From Bradysia coprophila (lineage: Eukaryota; Arthropoda; Insecta; Diptera; Sciaridae): a stretch of 64,000 nucleotides of DNA. The notes under the pieces were generated by a model. It did no database searches, was not told where the DNA came from, and saw nothing but the letters and a program-made list of their open reading frames with translations. A program made the position numbers and the translations under genes. Shown one piece after another: positions 23,072 through 35,000 of this stretch; within the stretch, counting starts at the first letter, position 1, and each line of letters opens with the position of its first letter. The stretch covers positions 124,001 through 188,000 of the forward strand of contig NW_023503327.1 of assembly GCF_014529535.1 (NCBI RefSeq). The letters run 5' to 3'.

Positions 23072-23202
23072 AAGCTGCAATCGCAGTTCACCGTTTTGGG
23101 TCTCCGTTTGGACAATACGCATGCGCAGAGAGAAAATTCTCTCTGTGAGCATGCGCAATATCTAAACGGAGACCCAAAACGGTGAACTGCGCTTGCACCT
23201 TA
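23072..23202. mobile_element. Near-perfect 131-bp palindrome (MITE-like)
   Basis: Arms of about 60 bp share GCAGTTCACCGTTTTGGGTC and CTCCGTTT, meeting at the centre GAGAGAAAATTCTCTC; GCATGCGCA repeats on both sides. The few mismatches are at the outer ends and near GGACAATAC/AATATCTAAA. The arms are long enough to extrude as a hairpin. No coding content is present. Confidence 0.8.
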
Positions 23203-23748
23203 AGTAGACAATTTGGCCACTTTGGTCTGCCAGGTATATAGTGCATGTTCGCTTTGTTCCATAAAAAAGTAAAAAAAAAAATCTATGCCATCCAGAGTGT
23301 CACGGTCACCAACCGAACAACACTGGCAACACTGAAAATATTATTCTTTCTGCGCTGTGTGTGTGACACTAGCTCGCGTCATGCACTCGCCCGATAATAG
23401 AACTTTCATAATAAATAGATTCAACAGGAATTTTTTCGTCGTCTATTATGGATTGAAGGAAACGAATATCCAGCATTAAGATAACTGTGAATTATTTAGA
23501 CATTAAAAGCAAGCAGAATCGATATTTGAACATTTCGGTGCGCTAAATCGTTGTATTGTTGTTGAGTCATTAAGGGCAAAAAAAATGCTTAAGTTTGTTG
23601 GAATTTGACTTCTAAGCTTGTTGGAATTGCTTAATTTTGTGATTTTCCCAGTGCTTGGGTGCCAAGTGGGAACATAAATTATGTCTGCAGTTGTGAATGG
23701 TCTATCGAACAATTGTTTGTGATACATGAGGCGATTTATGTATTAGCC

Positions 23749-26425
23749 ATGCTATCGAGAAAAAGCAAAGACAAATCGAAAGAAGGAGTTGTTGGTGTCG
23801 GGAAATATGTCAAAAAAGACACACCGCCAGAGATACCGTTTGGCAACAATGTTTGGACCATTGACAAGAACAAAAGCAAATCGAAAAGTCGACGAAACAG
23901 TCAACAAATTTACGGAACCAGTAGCGATACATCGTCCAACACAAATGCGAACATAATTCAAGCAACAAATCAAAAATTCGGCACCAACGGTAAAATCACC
24001 GCCAAGCCAACGGGACTGGGTCATGAGGGAAAATACACACCCAAGTAAATTCTATCCAAACACCAAAAAGAACGTCGTCCAAACTGACCGGTTACCTTTT
24101 CTTTTCCCATATTACAGATTTGTAACGTCGCCTGCAAGTATTTCCGATGTGTCGAAGGGCTCCAATTCGAATTATTTGAACGTTACGGATGAGCTAAATT
24201 TACGCCGACCATCGTCGCAGACTAGCCAACTGGGAAGTTCAAATAATAGTAGCAGCACCACCATCAACAATAACAGCCATGGCAATTACGTGGACATCGA
24301 TCAAATCGATCAGATGCGACAGCAACCCGACACTTTTCCACACTACAATACGAATTTCCATCGAAACTACTCCATGAACCACAATCACCCGCACACATTC
24401 GAGAACCATTTCTCACTGATGCAAACGTATTCCGGTAGCAATTTAGCGGATGCATCGCCGTTCAAACAATACTCGTACCGTAATCTTCCCAACAACATCG
24501 CACATTCGCGTGTCCCGTCGCCACAGCTCACCCAGGACCCATTATCGTCTCAATACAAATTACCGCATTTGCCGTTCAATTTGGACCACTCGCCGATCTA
24601 TGAGAATCAGTCACAAGTGTCGTCGGCTGTCACCCGATCCGAATCGCCGATTTACAGTAACAGTTTAGTGCACCAGCAAGATCCACCATTACGCAATCAA
24701 TCGGTCAATTCAATTCAAACCAGTCCGAACGATGCCCAACAGCCATCGCATCAGTCCATCTATTCAAATATTCCGACCACACCGAACGCTTACTCGAATG
24801 TGGGTCCAATGCTTCCGCAGGAAATTCCACTGTATTCGAACGTACGGACATTTGACTCAACCATCGGCATTGGTATGTCGTATGGAGAAAAAATGATTCA
24901 CAATGCCAGGCATGGCGGTGTACTGTCATCGATGCCATCGCAGTGTGACGAGGAATTGGAGCTACCATTACCGCCGGGTTGGTCAGTCGATTACACATTG
25001 CGCGGTCGGAAATACTACATCGATCATTCGTCGAAGACAACGCATTGGTCACATCCGTTGGAACGGGAAGGACTGCCGGTTGGTTGGCAAAGAATCGAGT
25101 CACCACAGTACGGCGTCTATTATGTTAAGTAAGTCACTGGGACAATGCGTCGATTGGATCACATTTTTTTACCATTTCGTCCGTCTTTCAGTCACATTAC
25201 AAGGCAAGCGCAATACAATCACCCTTGTCTGACATCGTGCTACCTATACACATCGAACGAATCGAAATCGATTATACCGGTTCCGACACATACCCAATTT
25301 AGTCCGCACAGTGCCTTGGTACCAGCCAATCCGTATTTACTTGAAGAAATTCCACGATGGCTGTTAATTTACGTAAACGGTGAGCTATGATCGGAACCAC
25401 TTTTTTTGAAATTTGATTCCAACAAATCATCTCTGACTTGTCCATTGTTACAGCCGACCCAGCTACGGATCACAAATTGAAGTGGGATATGTTTAAGTTG
25501 TCTGAATTGGAATGTTTTGACAGTATGATGTTTCGCATGTTCAAGCAGGAAATGGAAGCGCTTATAACACGACACGAATCCTACAGGTAAAGAGATTTTG
25601 GGATGGACTATCATAGTCTATGAAAAACGAGAAACATTTTTTGTTGGGGGCGTTCTGTGAAGAAGACAACGCTCGTACTTTTCTTCATCCGAACATCAGA
25701 CCTGGACATGGAAATAATGCGGTATCCTGGTAACCGCGTTATCGGAAAATATGTTCAACACAAATTTAGCGGGTTTAACGGGAAATCCAACCTATGCCAA
25801 ACAATCGACCGGGAAGTCAGTTGCTTACCGGGAAATTTTGACTCAATTACCGAGAAGAAAACATTATTTCCATGCCCACGATACTCAACCAGACCTACAT
25901 GCCATATCTGTTTCGATTCAGTAGGCAACACAGGTTTCGTAAACAAATGGTAATGTAGTGTATCGGTATCGTTGGTCCTAATAACGTGGTTCTACTTCAC
26001 AAAAAAAGGTTATTGGTGCAGCAGGTATCAGGACGCCGTACATTGAAATAATCACTCCAAAACTCTTAGGTAGTAGTGATAGGTAGACTACAATATCGAA
26101 GGTAGAGATGAAATTTTTGTCTTCTTGTACTAACGGTATCTGCTGCACCAATGATTGTCCCGTTCCTATTACGTTTTCAATTTTTTTTTTGTATTTTGAC
26201 GTCATTGGGACCAACGGATATGTGTACTCCACCGAGACCTATCCATTCGAAAAGTGTGATATTCGGTGATATTGCTGTCTAATTTTATGCAAAAGAGCAT
26301 CGACGCCAGTACATTGACTTTCTCTATTTTATATTTCCAGGCGAGCCTTAAACGCCGAAGTCCACCGTCGTATCCAAGAGCAACATCAATATAAAAATAT
26401 GATTGAGCACGGGAATCACATTTGA
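23749..26425 (+). CDS. sav: Salvador, Hippo pathway WW/SARAH adaptor
   Basis: Five exons (23749-24044, 24118-25128, 25192-25379, 25454-25586, 26341-26425) give 570 aa. The start [11 protein letters not shown] followed by [10 protein letters not shown] matches the SAV1 N-terminus. A long disordered Asn/Ser/His-rich part carries repeated Y-x-N motifs. WW1 reads [20 protein letters not shown], then [14 protein letters not shown]2 reads [19 protein letters not shown] and [11 protein letters not shown], with the second Trp replaced by Tyr, as is usual in this family. [16 protein letters not shown] follows, and then a C-terminal SARAH helix including [20 protein letters not shown]. Salvador binds Hippo/MST kinase through SARAH and promotes Warts activation at membranes, restricting growth. 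It is divergent from IntS11 and convergent with the microprotein gene at 27.1 kb. Confidence 0.96.
25970..26216. mobile_element. MITE in salvador intron 4
   Basis: Ends CGTTGGTCCTAATAAC and GTCATTGGGACCAACG are inverted repeats with two mismatches. A second inverted pair lies inside (TTATTGGTGCAGCAG near 26010 and CTGCTGCACCAATGAT near 26141). The element is about 247 bp and sits in the 754-bp intron between exons 4 and 5. Confidence 0.7.
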
Positions 26426-27040
26426 ATCAGCCGTACCGGGTGAGGATAGGATGGATCACTGTTATAATTATGTTTTTAAAAGAGATTTTTACATTAAAAT
26501 TCGTAAGAAAGCCGGACCTGGCCAGAATTGACGGTACCATACGTTATAATTTGCTTAAACAATTTATTATAGCACCGAAAACTGTTGATATTAAATCGTA
26601 TAAGACACTCGCTCGCGACAAAGTATGGACAGCAAAAGAATGGGAAAATTCAGAGCTTTTGCTTATTGATTGTATCATTCGTCTAATGGAAAAATATCAA
26701 AAAGAAAAATCAAAAGAAAGGAAATTCATCTGACATCTTAAAGAGAGTTAATTTAAAATTTTAAAATCATTTTCGTTTATGTGATATTTAAAAAGATGAA
26801 GAAAAAAAAAGTTCCTTTTTCAGGCAACACATTTAGTTACTAAGAATATCGCCGGAAAAATGACATGCAAGATGCTAGAATTAGAAAACAAACGAAAAAC
26901 GTAAGAACGAAAGAAAAACAAAAATGTTCAGTTAAAGAAAAACCAGTGCCTTTTCGTCTCACGACTTTATTTTTTAAAATTGATTTCGTGTATTTTTACC
27001 TACATAATTATACGAATAAAAATCTACCTAAAATATATCT
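26426..27040 (+). other. sav: Probable salvador 3' UTR
   Basis: A-rich, non-repetitive sequence after the salvador stop. AATAAA at 27015-27020 is a plausible polyadenylation signal. The 103-codon open frame at 26422-26733 overlaps the salvador stop and has no recognisable domain; I treat it as chance. The opposite-strand gene ends at 27064, so the two transcripts meet tail to tail within about 40 bp or overlap. Confidence 0.5.
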
Positions 27041-27063
27041 CTCGATTTGCTGACTATTTACTC

Positions 27064-28203
27064 TTATTTCTCTGTTGCATCCGCTTCCATTTCGGCTGTG
27101 TTGTCTATGTCGTACGTGTGATAGTCCATTCCGCTGACTCGGATTACTCTAGCCTTTTCCATGTTGAATTGTTTGGCAAATGCGACCGCTGAAATGGAAC
27201 GTAGACCATTTTCAATTGTCAATCAGAGATCTCAAAGAAAATTTGCAATTCTTTTGGGAAGATGAAAAATTAGTCTACTACGCCAGGGGCGCCGACTTCT
27301 CAGGACAAGTGAGGCTTGAGCACCACCACTCTCGAAGTTTGATTGATACTGGGCCCTAGTACTTTTACAGCAAAATAAATGAAAAGTTTCTATTGGGCAC
27401 CACTACCCACAAATACAAGTCGGCGCCTCTGTACTACCAGAATCTATATTGTTTTCGATAAGGAATGCAATCATTCTGTGGTGTTCGAGAGACCTTGTTA
27501 GAATGAAAGCTCAATTCCACGGAGTGTCCGAGCTGAGTGCTGAGAATATTCCATGTGACTGAGTGTTAATTTTTGGAAGTTGATCTTATTAGTCCTGAAG
27601 ACTCTGAGGACGTTAGCGCTTAGAAGAAGTTTTTCAATACTCTGAAGTACGCTTGGCTTCCCCGACACAAACTTGTGAACTTCTTTTTAAGAATATCTAA
27701 GTCGTGTCGGCTACTTCCAGAAGCATCCAAATGTGCGTCAGTAGTTGACGGTGAGTGAACTTTATATTCATTCCTGTGTGTGTTTTGATTTTATGAGTGA
27801 AAGAAGGAAACTGTTGTGTGAACTTCGATCGGAATAATATCGATCTCGTAGCGCTTCTCACACCGATTGTCCCATATCTTGCACTTTCCATATCTCTGAC
27901 AATACCAAAAATGGACAAAATTTTATCCTAACGACTATTTGTCAGTTAACATTCGTTACGCAATAGCTAGTGTAACTTACCCGGCGGCATGTCGATCTCC
28001 TCCTGTGACTTCAATCCAGCCGATTTAGCCCAATCTACTTTCCCCTGATAACATTGATACAACACAAAGCCGAATGCATTCCAAGCAAAGAATGCATAGG
28101 CGATACTGAGTCGTTGCTTCCATGTTTCGGCTACATTAAATGGAACTGGTGACGTGTGTCGGCGAACAAAGTTTCTCAGCCATTTCATTTGAAACAGTGC
28201 CAT
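27064..28203 (-). CDS. Single-pass membrane microprotein, 115 aa, family not recognised
   Basis: Exon 1 (28203-27981) and exon 2 (27188-27064) join in phase 1 across a 792-bp intron (donor GTAAGTTA, acceptor TTTCAG). The N-terminus is basic (KWLRNFVRRH). One hydrophobic segment, about residues 33-49 (LSIAYAFFAWNAFGFVLY), is followed by QGKVDWAKSAGLKSQEE, MPPAVAFAKQFNMEKARVIR and an acidic tail ending ADATEK. A short basic N-terminus, one membrane span and a Trp-bearing following region resemble small mitochondrial inner-membrane assembly factors, but that is inference. Start and stop are backed by exact phase agreement. It converges with salvador and is divergent from UTP25. Confidence 0.78.
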
Positions 28204-28779
28204 TTCGGTAAATTGGAAGGAATTTTTCGCGGAAATTTGAGTTCTTCTCGATTTTCTTTCTGAATTTTTATGTCAGGTGTGAATGTAAATATGACGTTGG
28301 AATATCAAAACAGTGCAACATAACCTCAATAATAGATCATTGTTAATGTCATTTCAGATGTCAAATAAGTTGTCAATTTCACAAATCTAACGGCTATGCA
28401 CAGTTCATGAGACAATGCCAAAATGCATGGTATATCCCATCAGCGATTTCATCAGGTATACATCATGCATGAAAGATATTTGACAGATGGCTCATATATT
28501 TCCAACAACATCTGTCAATCATTTTGCATAGGTCTACTTTTCACGCATTTTTCAGAGAATTTTCACGAACTGTGAAACTAATACGTTTCATTCTTGATGT
28601 AAACCTGATGTCAAAACATTTTTCATCCATTTTACACGGTCTCACGGACACTGTACTAGGCTTAAAGGTGAGGAAGTAAGTAGTCTATGAATCCAAAATG
28701 CATGAAAAATATTTGAAAAATGGGTGTTTACAGCATGCCAACATCATAAATGTCAACGCTTATTTTTCAGGCATTTGGC

Positions 28780-28970
28780 ATAGACTGTTATGATCAGAGC
28801 GAGAAAACCGTAGACTAGTTATTATAACATGCCTTGGGGTACCTGTCAAAGTAATTACTTCTCTTTCAACGTGGTACGTTGAGAGCGAGAGGACCGAAGA
28901 CCAGTTTATTATAACTTGCCTTGGGGTACTTGTCAAAATATCTCTTTCTCTTTCATCATAACACTCTATG
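28780..28970. mobile_element. MITE family A, copy 2
   Basis: ATAGACTGTTATGATCAGAG at the left and CTTTCATCATAACACTCTAT at the right, about 191 bp, same orientation as the copy at 21243. The two copies are nearly colinear, with small substitutions and indels, including the doubled CTTGGGGTAC block. Confidence 0.82.
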
Positions 28971-28997
28971 GTCTCACGAACTTCGTATACTAGCCCT

Positions 28998-29133
28998 AAT
29001 GCTTAGTTTCCTCTTACTAAAAAAGTATTCCGTGTGAGAGACAAAATTGAATTTTTTCAATTTTTGCTTTGTTTATTTGACAGCTCGCTCTCTCACGGCT
29101 CTCTCACGGAGTACTTTTTGTTGAGTGGAATGG
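28998..29133. mobile_element. MITE family B, copy 2 (inverted relative to 22214)
   Basis: It begins AATGCTTAGTTTCCTCTTAC and ends GTACTTTTTGTTGAGTGGA, the reverse complement of the 22.2-kb copy, with the core TTATTTGACAGCTCGCTCTC conserved. Confidence 0.8.
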
Positions 29134-29506
29134 GAATGGGAACTTAATTGCCTGTCAAATATGTTTCATGGTTAATGTCAACTTGGTGTAAACACCAATT
29201 TTTCAGACATTTTTTCGTGCATTTTGCATGGTCACATGAAATGTGTGTGTACTAGCCTTTAAACATTGTGCTCAAACTTGAACATAAAATTCGAAGTTCG
29301 TAATTAGACTTTAGTTAGGTTCGCTAACAAAGTGGCACTGGTGGCACCATCTTCGAATGTGCCTGCTTTTGACAGATTCTTTTGACATTCGAAAATTCGT
29401 ACAAAAATATAAACACAATATCCGGCGTGTTCAGACTATGCGGCTTCAGTTGCATAGTTTTTTCCTTGTTTTAAGTTCCTTTTTTTCATTTTAACATTTC
29501 GCTGCA

Positions 29507-32064
29507 ATGCCTCGAAATCCAAAACATCGAAAAAGTGCCGGTGGTGGTGCAAAGCGATTTGGCAAAAATTTCAAACATCCAAAGGGAAAGCGCCCATTCA
29601 ACAAACCGAGCGGGGACAATGATAAATTTAAGAAGTTCAAACATATCCAGCGCAACCAAGAAAGCGAAGAAGCTTTGCGAAGACAGAAGGACGTTGAATT
29701 GAAATCGGCACAAAAAATGCAAGTACTCGAGAGCTCATCCGACGAGGACGAGGTAAGTCCAATGGATCAGTTGTTAGAATCGTTACAAAGTACTAAAAAC
29801 CGGTCGGCTATCGAATCATCAGACAGTTCAGATGAAGAGGATGGTGAGGATATGGAAGAAGAGGAAAATGATTCGGATGAAGAGAACGAGGTCAAAGACC
29901 AGGTCAGTGGTGAAGATGAAAGTGAATCCGAGGAATCAGACTCCGATGATGATTTGCCCGAAGAGACGATTCTTCGGCCGGAAGAGAGTAAGGAGAAGGC
30001 GACGGTTGGAAAAAATATCGAAGACAATTTCGAGGACAATGACGATGACGAAAGCGACGAGGAGGAGTTAGACGACGAAACTGAAAAGGCAACGGAAGAG
30101 AGTCCAGAGTTGATGGACATGTTTTCCATTCACTTGGACAATGAACTCAGTCCCGATTTATTGGAATGTGTTCACACCACTCGTGTATCGCAGACGCATG
30201 AAGTGGACTGGAAAGTCTTAGGTCGAATTATTGTCGATATTCCGACAGCGTCGAAAGCTACTGACGAAGAAGTACCGGCGAAGAAACAAAAGAAAAATCT
30301 ATTAGGCGATAGTGAGTGTTTTGCGGAAGAAGGACGTGTACCTGAAAGACTGAATCACAAAACTATGGATATGACGAAGTTGTTCGTTAAAAGTCAAATG
30401 CAGCAGCACATTGCTGAAGCGAATAAAGCTCACCTGACCAAGGCCGGTAGCAGTGAGTCGATTGTCACTCCATTGCAGGCCGAATTGTTTTCGATCATGA
30501 ACAATTACCAGGATCTGTACTATCCTCATCGTACGCACGAAAACGGCGAAGAGATCCGATTTACCTATTGCATGCACGCCCTGAATCATCTACTCAAAAC
30601 TCGGACCAAGATAATGCATCACAACGCCAAACTTGGCAAATCAGCTGGCGGCAAAGCACCAGCAATCACACCGGATGCGTATCGTGATCAAGGACTGTTT
30701 CGACCGAAAGTGTTAATCATCGTACCGTTCAGGGACTCGGCTCTGCGCGTCATTAAAACGCTCATTTCGTTGATATATCCGGACGCCGGCAGCAGAGTGA
30801 TGCATTACAATCGATTTGCGGAAGAATTCGGCGGAGAGGGATTGTACTTTCCGAAGCGAAATCCAAAACCGGAAGACTATGAACAGACGTTTGCCGGAAA
30901 CTCGGATGACACATTCCGATTGGGCATTTCGTTTACACGTAAGTGTATGAAGCTGTTCTCGGACTTTTACACGTCGGACCTACTAATTGCTTCACCGCTC
31001 GGATTGCGAATGATCATCGGTGCCCCAGGCGATAAGGACAGAGACTACGATTTCCTAGCGTCAATTGAACTGTTAATACTCGACCAGGCTGATCTGTTTC
31101 TGGCCCAGAATTGGGATCATTTGTTGCACGTATTGGATCATCTACATCTGCAACCGAAATCTGCCCGGAATACCGACTTTTCTCGTGTACGGCCCTGGTG
31201 TCTGAACGGATGGGCACGATTTTATCGACAAACCTTCTTGTTTTCATCACACGAACTGCCCGAGTTCCGTTCACTGTTCAATAGTCGCTGTGCGAATTAC
31301 CGCGGCAAAGTACGTGTAGCTAATCCGATCGTCACGGGCAGCATTCGTCACGTTGCTGTGCAAATACCTCAGGTGAGTACGATGCATAACAAACTCATGT
31401 TGCGAATCTGAACATTTTCATTCTTCTGCAGACATTTCACCGTATCGATGTGACGTCCATACAATCGTCATTTGACGAACGATTCAACAATTTCGTCAAT
31501 AAAATTCTGCCGCAATACCAGTCAGCTTCGATGGCCCACTGTCTAGTCTTTGTACCGAGTTACTTTGACTTTGTGCGTCTGCGGAACCACTTTAAAAAGG
31601 AGACCATGAATTTCGTACAAATTTGCGAATACACCAAGGTATGTGCATTCATCGGTGAAGTTACTATCGACGATTCCTGAAGACTAAGCTAACCATTTTC
31701 TATGTCAACTCACTTTCCACAGGACGCCAAAATTGCCCGTTCCCGTGACATGTTCTTCCACAGCGGTGCTCATTTTCTGCTGTATTCGGAACGAGCTCAC
31801 TTCTTCCGTCGCACACGCATCAAAGGCATTCGCCATCTGATCATGTATCAGCCGCCCACCTGGCCGCACTTCTATCCGGAACTGGTCAATCTGATGCAAG
31901 ACGCTTACCAAAATCCCCGTGATGGCGGCGACGATTCGATGACTGTTACAGTTTTGTACTCGAAATACGATCTGTTACAGATTGGTGCAATTGTCGGTTC
32001 GGAACGAGCACAGAAAATGGCTACATCCGACAAAACGACACAAGTTTTTATGACCGGAGAATAA
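29507..32064 (+). CDS. UTP25: U3 snoRNA-associated protein UTP25 (Def homologue)
   Basis: Three exons (29507-31372, 31432-31638, 31723-32064) join to 804 aa; introns are 59 and 84 bp. The N-terminus is basic (MPRNPKHRKSAGGGAKRFGK), as in many nucleolar proteins. Residues from about 80 to 200 are a highly acidic Ser/Asp/Glu tract. The conserved UTP25 region follows: PKVLIIVPFRDSALRVIKTL, KPEDYEQTFAGNSDDTFRLG, ASPLGLRMIIG, LILDQADLFLAQNWDHLLHV, RNTDFSRVRPWCLNGWARFY, LLYSERAHFFRRTRIKGIRH and MYQPPTWPHFYPELVNLM. The fold is helicase-like, but the ATP-binding motifs are degenerate in this family. It acts in the small-subunit processome for 18S rRNA maturation. AATAAA overlaps the stop codon at 32060-32065. 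Confidence 0.96.
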
Positions 32065-32065
32065 A

Positions 32066-35000
32066 ATGGTCAGACGGTGATTTTGTGTTTCATTTTAATG
32101 AGAATGTCCTCCAACATAGGTCCGGATACAGAGTCAAATTATCGATACGAACTAGCCCATCTCTTGTACTCGTTCTGTGCTGGAGAGTCTAAATCGTTAT
32201 GCTATGAACTCTGACTGAACGAAACAGCTACGAAAGCTATTATTTGGAGACTTTTCGAACCATGGTCAGATTCGGTGCGGTAAATTTTTAAAAATTGAAA
32301 ATCAATCGTATGCAAAGTAAAACTGCCACTAAAGCCCCCTCCTGAATGGATTCTTCCAAGTAAATTGCATTGACTACTATTATCATCCGTATGCTTCATA
32401 TTTGCTCCCGTTACCTAGAAAACGAAAATTATCGCAACGAAGTACACAAACGGACTATATGTCACTGTAAAATCGTTGACATTCCGAGGGAAGTTAGATA
32501 ATTATCAACTTCTATCAGATGGATGGTATAGTCATTTAAAATGAAATGACCAACCGAATGCCCGCAAAATAAATTTATTTTAAAGAGACATGAAACAGGA
32601 AGCTCAAGCCAGCGTAAATATTATTTCAAAAACATTCCAGCCGAATATACGAACTTCCTCAGTTTCGAATTTAATCTCTCCAGGTAAAATGTTAACCTAA
32701 CGAAGGCACACTCTTTTTTTGAAAAAAACAAATAGCGCGTTAAAGCCATTCGTTGATTGGTTAACGATGATGTCATTTTTCTAACAAATGTCGTTTGACT
32801 TTCTGAAATATCCAGATATCGGAGATATCCTATTTGCGCATGCTGAAAGAGAATTTATAATATTGTGTGTGGTGTGTGGATTGTTGTTTTTTTTTTCTTC
32901 TTCTTTTTGAATGTAAAATGTAAACGACGTTTGTCAATCGTAAATAAGTTCTGATTGACCGATTTTAATTTGACGGATTCTATAGAGTGTTTCCTTAGTA
33001 AGCTATCAATTTCAAGAAGTGTTTGCTTGGAAAAGTGTATGTCGAGTCTAAATACTTTTTTTTAAAGGCATCCACCGCAGTTTTTCTTCTTTTTTTTGAT
33101 TGTCGAAAATTCTCTTTCGAATATGCCAATGTTCGAAATTGATTCGCAAATTGAAAGTTCCACTCTCTTCGTCCGCAGCCATTCATCATTTTTTCGATAT
33201 TTCGATATTTTGTTGTGCGCTTTGTGACTTTATCAAAATATTTATAAATATATGTGTTCCAACCAATAAAATTCTGACTTAAAAAATCAATCCAAATACA
33301 TTTCGATTCATTGATTATAGTGTTTTTGATTAACACCGGCTAGCACTGTTTTTATAATGGAATTCTAAACGTAAACATTCAAAACGGGGAGATCCATCGA
33401 AAAAGTTAATTTCAACAAATAAATTTTTTTTTAGCATTAGACAGGTAGGTAAAAGAAAATGTTTTTAATTAGTAATTGGTGTAACGATCAAGTCGATACG
33501 GTTCCGATCGAAATGATTCAGTTTGGAGTTTTCATTGATTCGGAAAATGTGTAAAAAATAATCGTTCGCAGTGGACAATAATATTTCATTGAGCAAAAAA
33601 TTGAGAACTCCCGCTGAATTTGTGTTTTTGCTGTAGGATTATGAGTGTGGTAACTTATATATATCGCAAGTTTTTCTTTCGATATATTTCAATGCTGCTA
33701 GGCGAAAAGCACGATATAGTGACGATCAGTTTCAAAATTCAACATAATTGATCGTCATATCACATATAATTCAGTCAAATATGCCCATCCACATCTTGGA
33801 AGTGAATTTTGTAAGCTCATTTCGTTTCGCACTCTGTGTGTGGATTTTTTCCTTGTTACAAAACTCTTGTTCACGCGCTACAATTGGCTCAATTTGAACT
33901 ACTTTTAATGTACTGTAATTACCCGATTGTTCCATTCCGATCGACGCCATGTATCAATAAATCATCCGTTCGTGGATGTTTGTTGCTTTAAATCAAAACC
34001 GTTTCCAGAAAAGAAATCAATTGATTTGGTAATAAGCCCCATTCAAATTGCGAATTACGAACGAGGAAAAACAACAATTTATTATAACCACATCTGATCG
34101 TGTAGTAACTGAATTTGATCGCTTTGCCAAATGCAGGACATGCTAAAATAAATAGACTTGCCGAAACGAAATTCATGATAATTTGGAAAACATTTGAGCA
34201 TTTCGGAGTGTCATCGTCGGGCTCTTGTCCAAAAATGATAGAGAAGAATTTTCGTTGCGTTTCGCAAAGTGAACTGAATTCAATATAATACCTGGCGTAG
34301 CCGGGAGAGCTTGACAGTAACTAACATCCGGAAAACCGTGTTTTTTTTTGCTTATTCGATAAATCATTATTTCCCTCTGCCAGCAGCGAATTAGCTCCAT
34401 ATTTGACTATGGACTCAAGAACGGATTGTATCTAACCTATTCCCTGACGAACTGGTGAAATTTAGTCACGGCCGCTGGGACAACAGTGGATGGGAACGGA
34501 ATATCGTCCCAACTACACTTTAATTAGTGTAGCAAATAAATGAGCAATTTGTTGCGTTTTAACAGTGTGATTCGATCAAAACTGTAAATTAAAATCATAG
34601 TCTCGTTCGTCTGTACGTTCCAGTAAATTAGAATTGAAAACCGCAATTTAATTGCAACTTTCGCAGATCATTACAGTGAGCAACTTTTTTCTTCTTCTTC
34701 TTTCATAGCGCGCGAGCATAAGCAATTAATGTTAATAGTAGGTATACTCTCTTAGGTACATGGCCTCGACCTAAACAATGTACAGTACATTATATATTAT
34801 AGTCGCGTTGACCGTTTTTCTTCACAGATTTTTTTTTTTCCTTTCATTTACTTCTTTACACAAATACTATACTGTACCTGGTGTTCGATCAAGACACGAA
34901 AAAAAAGAGTAGTTGTGCTTTCATAATGTAACTAAATATTATGTCATTAAGATGTTTATTGAATTTTCTGTAAATAGATTAGCGGTGAAAAATTTACAAA

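Larger units (their letters stand above)
20860..23748. other. Divergent intergenic region between IntS11 and salvador, MITE-rich
   Basis: About 2.9 kb without coding sequence; several MITE copies and palindromes listed separately occupy 21.2-23.2 kb. ACTCAACTTTA is repeated three times near 22470-22500. Phrases such as TTTTGACGTGTGACCC recur at about 21773, 22537 and 22760, so decayed copies of one more repeat are present. Promoters for the two genes must lie at either end; no TATA box is evident. Confidence 0.6.
28204..29506. other. Divergent spacer between the microprotein gene and UTP25, filled by nested MITEs
   Basis: About 1.3 kb. Family A and family B MITE copies sit inside a stretch carrying several decayed ends of a third family (CACAGTT..GTACTAGCC; see 57.0 kb) at about 28398, 28648, 28988 and 29247. 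Only about 250 bp before the UTP25 start look free of repeats. Confidence 0.65.

Noticed and set aside
26422-26733. 103-codon ORF overlapping the salvador stop codon
   Set aside because: It lies in the probable salvador 3' UTR, has no family resemblance and no independent promoter or splice context.
29767-30129. 120-codon minus-strand serine-rich ORF
   Set aside because: Mirror image of the acidic Asp/Glu/Ser tract of UTP25.
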